Shown here: piece by piece, positions 60,356 through 64,000 of the stretch
How the letters are laid out: every line of letters begins with the position of its first letter
Numbering within the stretch: the first letter of the stretch is position 1
Assembly: GCF_025989125.1 (NCBI RefSeq)
Contig: NZ_JAPDNR010000001.1
Location: 4,198,301 to 4,262,300 of the forward strand
Direction: 5' to 3'
Origin: Chitinophaga nivalis
GTDB lineage: Bacteria > Bacteroidota > Bacteroidia > Chitinophagales > Chitinophagaceae
DNA: 64,000 bases
Translations under genes and position numbers: made by a program
The notes under the pieces: generated by a model
Seen by the model: only the letters and a program-made list of their open reading frames with translations
What the model was told of the DNA's origin: nothing
Database searches by the model: none

Positions 60356-60808
60356 TCATTTATTGGTAAGTTGTTCTGCCAGGCCGATTAGTAGTCCGTC
60401 TTTTGCCCGGATGTAACAAAGCCGGTACGATTGCTCATACTGCACTACTTCGCCCACCAGCTGAGCGCCATGCTTGCTGAGTCTCGATACCAGTTCGTCA
60501 ATATCTTCCACGGTAAACATAGCGCGCAGGTAACCAAGCGCGTTCACGGGAGCAGTCCGGTGATCGGAGATAACCGGTGGCATTAGAAATCGAGAAAGCT
60601 CAATCCGGCTGTGGCCATCAGGCGTCACCATCATGGCAATCTCCACATGTTGGTCGCCCAGTCCGGTCACACGCCCGGCCCATTCTCCTTCGACGGAGCC
60701 CCGCCCTTCGAGCCGCAGGCCTATCTCGGTGAAAAAGGCAATCGCCTCATCGAGGGATTCCACCACGATCCCGATATTGTCCATACGCAGTAACTTATTT
60801 TTTGCCAT
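60356..60808 (-). CDS. VOC-family (glyoxalase/bleomycin resistance-like) protein
   Basis: A 150-residue protein with two beta-alpha-beta-beta-beta modules of the vicinal-oxygen-chelate fold. The first begins LRMDNIGIVVESLDEAIAFFTEIGLRLEGRGS and the second LGYLRAMFTVEDIDELVSRLSKHGAQLVGEV. The C-terminal YIRAKDGLLIGLAEQL is typical of members that bind a metal or a drug. Metal-ligand candidates are His/Glu at VEIAMMV and the final GLAE. It may detoxify or bind a small molecule. No partner gene is visible. Confidence 0.88.
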   Translation of the reverse strand: MAKNKLLRMDNIGIVVESLDEAIAFFTEIGLRLEGRGSVEGEWAGRVTGLGDQHVEIAMMVTPDGHSRIELSRFLMPPVISDHRTAPVNALGYLRAMFTVEDIDELVSRLSKHGAQLVGEVVQYEQSYRLCYIRAKDGLLIGLAEQLTNK

Positions 60809-61007
60809 AATGCTGTTTTTTGATGATAGGCATCACGCCTGATTGAATGGCACGTATTTCCTGCGTGCGCGATGACTAAAGTTACACATAACTGGCAAAG
60901 TTCCGCATGGCAGGTGCCAGCTATCCTTTATGGCTACATCAAATGCAATGGTTAATCACCCCCTCATATTGTCGGAATAGCGCCCCACCAGTGTCGTTAC
61001 GCAGCCT

Positions 61008-61015
61008 TAAATTTG
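61008..61015 (+). promoter_or_regulatory. -7 element TAAATTTG before the RibD-like gene
   Basis: Exact TAnnTTTG match 35 bases before the ATG. No TTG at the -33 distance. Confidence 0.45.
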
Positions 61016-61050
61016 GATAATCATTAAATCACTCATCAAATCACTATAAA

Positions 61051-61620
61051 ATGAGAAAGGTTAGAATTTTTGAACATATTTCCCTGGATGGTGTTATTGA
61101 GCACGACGCCAACTATACCTACGGTGGATGGACGGCTCCTTATCGCACGCCTGCCGGGATGGCGTTGCTGCTGGAAATGTATGGTACCCGCTTCGATATG
61201 CTGCTTGGCCGTAAGACCTACGATGAGTTTTTGGGTTACTGGCCCAATGCGGGAGATTTTCCGATGGCCAACGCGATCAACGCCGCAACAAAATACGTGG
61301 TCACTCATCGCCCGGAAAGCCTTGAATGGGGGCCTGTCGGGCACCTGGGGGAAGACATCATCGCAGGACTTCGCGACCTCAAGTCTACAGCCGGCCCTGA
61401 TCTGGTGCTTTGCGGAAGTATATCCCTTACATCGGTGCTGCTGGATGCGGGATTGATAGATGAGGTGATCCTGATCGTATACCCGGTGTTATTGGGTAAA
61501 GGCAAACGCCTTCTTTCAGACAGCTTTGACGCCCGTAAACTCGAATTTGTGCGCACGGTAACTACACCAACAGGCGTGCTGCTCAATACTTACCGGCACC
61601 TGGGAGCGCTGAACAGCTGA
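61051..61620 (+). CDS. Dihydrofolate reductase-like (RibD C-terminal domain) protein
   Basis: A 189-residue reductase of the RibD_C/DHFR-like family. It has FEHISLDGVIEHDANYTYGGWTAPY at the N-terminus, LLGRKTYDEFLGYWP (the GRKTY motif of the family), and the C-terminal strand-turn LCGSISLTSVLLDAGLIDEVILIVYPVLLGKGKRL. Such proteins bind NADPH and are common as stand-alone copies in bacteria, where the substrate is usually unknown. It is a single-gene unit with its own promoter-like element, followed by a Nudix gene. Confidence 0.92.
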   Translation: MRKVRIFEHISLDGVIEHDANYTYGGWTAPYRTPAGMALLLEMYGTRFDMLLGRKTYDEFLGYWPNAGDFPMANAINAATKYVVTHRPESLEWGPVGHLGEDIIAGLRDLKSTAGPDLVLCGSISLTSVLLDAGLIDEVILIVYPVLLGKGKRLLSDSFDARKLEFVRTVTTPTGVLLNTYRHLGALNS

Positions 61621-61791
61621 TTAAAAAGTGCTGTTTTTATATTATAAAATTGAGGGGCTGGGTCATTAACCTACACCAGGTAATGGGGATGATGGCATCG
61701 GGTATCTGTATGTGAATACGGCAGTAAGGATAATTATTGTTAAATTACATGCCTTTTTATTTTAGATGATGTCACATTTTGAAGAAAATAT

Positions 61792-62190
61792 ATGAAAGTA
61801 ATTGACAAACTTGCCTGGATAGAAATTAAAAACAAGTCCATATTATCTACCAAATCTCTCGGAAAACAGAAATATTATATTCCCGGAGGCAAGAGAGAAC
61901 AAGGAGAAAATGATGAACAAGCCCTCTGCCGCGAGATTTCAGAAGAGCTGAATGTGGAGCTGGACGTGGAAACGCTGAGATTTGTGGGCACCTTTGAAGC
62001 GCAGGCAGACAGTCACCCGGATGGTGTGTGTGTGAAAATGACGTGCTACGCCGCTAATTACAACGGCACGTTAAAAGCATGTTCAGAAATAGAAGATTTC
62101 AAATGGTTAAAGTATGCCGATAAAGATAAAATCTCTGAGGTGGATAAATTGATCTTTGACTTTTTAAAAGAGCAGGATTTAATTGATTAG
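61792..62190 (+). CDS. Nudix hydrolase
   Basis: A 132-residue enzyme with a complete Nudix box G-x5-E-x7-R-E-U-x-E-E-x-x-U (GGKREQGENDEQALCREISEELNV). It opens with MKVIDKLAWIEIKNKSILSTKSLGKQKYYIPGG. It hydrolyses a nucleoside diphosphate linked to another group, such as a damaged nucleotide or sugar nucleotide. The C-terminal part is short and has no extra domain. It lies 171 bases after the RibD-like gene and is followed by a terminator. The exact substrate is not shown by sequence. Confidence 0.93.
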   Translation: MKVIDKLAWIEIKNKSILSTKSLGKQKYYIPGGKREQGENDEQALCREISEELNVELDVETLRFVGTFEAQADSHPDGVCVKMTCYAANYNGTLKACSEIEDFKWLKYADKDKISEVDKLIFDFLKEQDLID

Positions 62191-62230
62191 CGCTTATTTC
62201 AAGATTTTATAGCTCATTATATAATGAACG

Positions 62231-62274
62231 AAAAGCCATACAATCCCTGCTTTAAGTGGGTTGTATGGCTTTTT
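62231..62274. terminator. Bidirectional terminator between Nudix and lipoprotein genes
   Basis: AAAAGCCATACAA (62231-62243) pairs with TTGTATGGCTTTT (62261-62273), with an inner CCC/GGG pair. A and T tracts on both sides fit two convergent transcripts. Confidence 0.8.
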
Positions 62275-62319
62275 ATTTGGTAGTACGATCATCAGTATCA
62301 ACCCAAAACAGGCTTGCTA

Positions 62320-63330
62320 TTAACGTTTTTTACGCAGCAGAATAGTTAGTGCAGATACTTCTCCGGTTCTTTGAAGGCGCTGGGGGTGATCTTTTGAAAT
62401 AACTTTAACCCAACGTTGATTAAATGCATCTAACTGGGGATCGGGGATAATGGCCGTCAAAAAACGGCCGTTAGGTCCGGCATTATAAGAGGCATCTCCG
62501 CCACAACCCGTCAGGACCCAACCCGATCTGACCCCTACGGTAGAGGTTTTATATCCATTGGGATCCGGATTAGGAGCGTAGTCTGTCCAGGTATAGTCTT
62601 CCTGCGTTTCAAGTGTGCCAAACCCCGGAATATCCGGTTTAATATTGATGGCAAATGCACTGGCCGTGGAAGGATTTTTTGTAACACTATGATGACCGGT
62701 TACATACCATCCGGGGGTATTGGGAATAGAGAGATTTAGTAAGGTGCCATCGCCGGTGCCATTAATTCGGCCACCACCGCCTATGGTGAGATAATCCCGT
62801 GTGCTGTAAACGTTTATTTCCGGATCATAATTTAACGTTCCCTGGGCGCCGGTGGCGGAATCGACTTTGATGTATTTTTTCAGTTCAGCTTTTGGCACAC
62901 CATCCAGTCGTAACCCGATGGCATAGGCCACCAGTGTATGAGGAAAAACAAGCTGGTGGTCTTTAGACGACGCATGCCAGGTACTCAGGTTACCATCAGG
63001 ATAGGCAGCCGTCAGGTAGGCACCCGGTGCGCCGAACGTAGGCAAAATGGCGGCGCCCCCTCCAACCAGTATATATTCTGACGGCACTGATACATCTACC
63101 GAATTACCTTGACCATAGCTCTGGTTGGTAACAATGATGGTGTGTACGGTTCCTGACCAATCCTGGCTTTCCGCCGGACTGCGTCGCTGGGTCTGCGCAT
63201 CACTCTCCGGCTCATGCTCATTGCCGGATGCATTTACGGGATCCTTTAAAGATTGATCCTTGTTACAGGAAAAAGAAATGACGGCAAAACACATCATTGC
63301 CAGTAAAGATTGGGTTAAAAGATTTTTCAT
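62320..63330 (-). CDS. Lipoprotein with three internal repeats, unknown function
   Basis: A 336-residue lipoprotein with lipobox SFSC and lipidated Cys22. After a low-complexity linker (about 25-60, acidic) the mature part holds three related segments of about 80-90 residues (about 75-150, 160-235 and 250-330). Each starts with a hydrophobic strand and a Gly-rich turn (YILVGGGAAI, YLTIGGGGRI, WVLTGCGGDA), then an AYPDGN/SIPNTPG/IIPDPQ turn, and ends with a strand. This looks like a three-bladed beta-repeat surface protein. I know no family. A role in adhesion or glycan binding is inference. Confidence 0.75.
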   Translation of the reverse strand: MKNLLTQSLLAMMCFAVISFSCNKDQSLKDPVNASGNEHEPESDAQTQRRSPAESQDWSGTVHTIIVTNQSYGQGNSVDVSVPSEYILVGGGAAILPTFGAPGAYLTAAYPDGNLSTWHASSKDHQLVFPHTLVAYAIGLRLDGVPKAELKKYIKVDSATGAQGTLNYDPEINVYSTRDYLTIGGGGRINGTGDGTLLNLSIPNTPGWYVTGHHSVTKNPSTASAFAINIKPDIPGFGTLETQEDYTWTDYAPNPDPNGYKTSTVGVRSGWVLTGCGGDASYNAGPNGRFLTAIIPDPQLDAFNQRWVKVISKDHPQRLQRTGEVSALTILLRKKR

Positions 63331-63889
63331 GTGGCGTAGATTTAAATGATGACTGATACTGCACTATAGTAGTGCTCTTTTAAGATGAAAAGAATAGGAT
63401 GACTGGCTGGTACCAGCTCCAAAAAAACAGTAGCCGGCGACCTGACTGATGATGGCATAGGACCTGCTCCGGTCGCTGGTTTTAAATAATTGTGGCTGTT
63501 GTTGTTAAAAACGGTTTTTCGATAGCCGGCTGTTTGGGTATAGATCGTGACATTGGTTTGGGTGGTGCCGCATCATGTTATATAACGGTAAAACTTCGAT
63601 GACTAAAGTTGTAATATTTTTCATGGCTTTACCAGTGGGAATTTTTTATTAAGATATTTCATACCCCAGATAGCGCGATGTCGAAATCGACCATTGACCT
63701 GAATTAACCTGATAAAAAGAGTTATTTTAAATACAGAAAATATTTTATGCTGTATTGATGTTGCGCAATGAGTATAACGCATGGCTTTACCGTAAAAAAA
63801 GATACCCACATGCTATTGCACCTATTATCAGCACTATAATGATGCTGTAAGTCAGATAGAGAGGTAGGATTCACCGCTGCATGCATTTA
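63331..63889. other. 559-base gap without a supported gene
   Basis: I see no coding sequence with family likeness. A small open frame on the minus strand (63621-63809) has no start support and no motif. The stretch probably carries the promoter of the lipoprotein gene, but no TAnnTTTG lies at a good distance. Confidence 0.4.
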
Positions 63890-64000
63890 TCAGACAGCGG
63901 GCAGGTTAATTTTAGCAAAGAAACGGTTAACATCGGTAACCATCTCCATAACAATATGGAATACTTTCGCACTGTTTAAACGATCCTCCATCACAGAAGC
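63890..64000 (-). CDS. C-terminal end of an unknown protein
   Basis: On the minus strand, one frame is open from the right edge to a TGA at 63892-63890, giving 36 residues (ASVMEDRLNSAKVFHIVMEM-VTDVNRFFAKINLPAV). The composition is protein-like and helical. The other two minus frames stop early. The gene begins beyond the window, and too little is visible to name it. Confidence 0.55.
   Translation of the reverse strand, partial: ASVMEDRLNSAKVFHIVMEMVTDVNRFFAKINLPAV

Noticed and set aside
63621..63809. 62-residue open frame on the minus strand near the right edge
   Set aside because: No start support and no motif. The partial gene at the edge is a different frame.
1..64000. CRISPR array, insertion sequence, prophage or integrative element
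   Set aside because: No regular spaced repeats, transposase, integrase, capsid or relaxase-like proteins were seen.

Overview
The window looks like chromosomal DNA of a Bacteroidota of the Chitinophagaceae, most likely Chitinophaga or a close relative. This rests on two SusC/SusD outer-membrane pairs, a secreted metalloprotease with a type IX secretion (T9SS) C-terminal tail, DUF3667 and MacB/FtsX-like orphan permeases, and repeated Bacteroidota-type -7 elements (TAnnTTTG, once with a -33 TTTG and an exact 19-base spacer). Base composition is moderate, with more AT-rich stretches at about 49.3-50.7 kb and 53.8-56.3 kb. There is no CRISPR array, transposase, phage module or rRNA.

Layout. 1-5.7 kb: the end of a SusC gene, its SusD, a methyltransferase, two paralogous membrane proteins (one lacking its N-terminal half) and an SRPBCC protein. 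6.2-14.7 kb: an efflux and detoxification block with a MATE pump, a Crp/Fnr-like regulator, two paralogues of the 2,4-diacetylphloroglucinol hydrolase (PhlG) family on either side of an MFS pump, then an HxlR regulator divergent from an RND pump. 14.9-18.5 kb: a GT-B-like protein and an ABC permease. 18.7-23.4 kb: a complete SusC/SusD pair. 24-29.3 kb: an M43 metalloprotease, a FabZ-like protein without its catalytic His, and an AraC regulator. 29.3-32.2 kb: a structured leader with mutually exclusive hairpins ahead of a hybrid histidine kinase. 32.2-35.3 kb: a MocR regulator divergent from a cupin and a DapA-family lyase, with repeated half-sites between them. 35.3-38.3 kb: a family 2 glycosyltransferase, a small unknown protein and an M20 amidohydrolase. 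38.3-41.3 kb: TetR, SDR and DHA2-type MFS genes, each preceded by the same palindromic operator. 41.5-41.65 kb: a tRNA-like 3' domain followed directly by a terminator. 42-49.3 kb: DinB, SRPBCC, a second orphan ABC permease, AraC, a luciferase-like oxidoreductase, an RluF-type pseudouridine synthase and a lipoprotein. 49.66 kb: tRNA-Lys(UUU). 50-56.2 kb: a lipoprotein, a secreted esterase, a PAS-LuxR regulator, DUF3667, unknown proteins, and an AraC/SDR pair. 56.3-60.1 kb: an OmpR-type two-component system divergent from a small secreted protein and a two-lobed aspartyl protease. 60.3-64 kb: VOC, RibD-like and Nudix proteins, a lipoprotein with three internal repeats, and the C-terminus of an unknown gene.

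How the genes fit together. Most form small units of one regulator plus one or two effectors (HxlR/RND, TetR/SDR/MFS, MocR/cupin/DapA, AraC/SDR, two-component system/protease). The most distinctive cluster is the pair of PhlG-like hydrolases with pumps around them, which reads as a candidate system for breaking down or exporting acylphloroglucinol-type antibiotics. The substrate is inferred from family membership and context and is not shown by the sequence.
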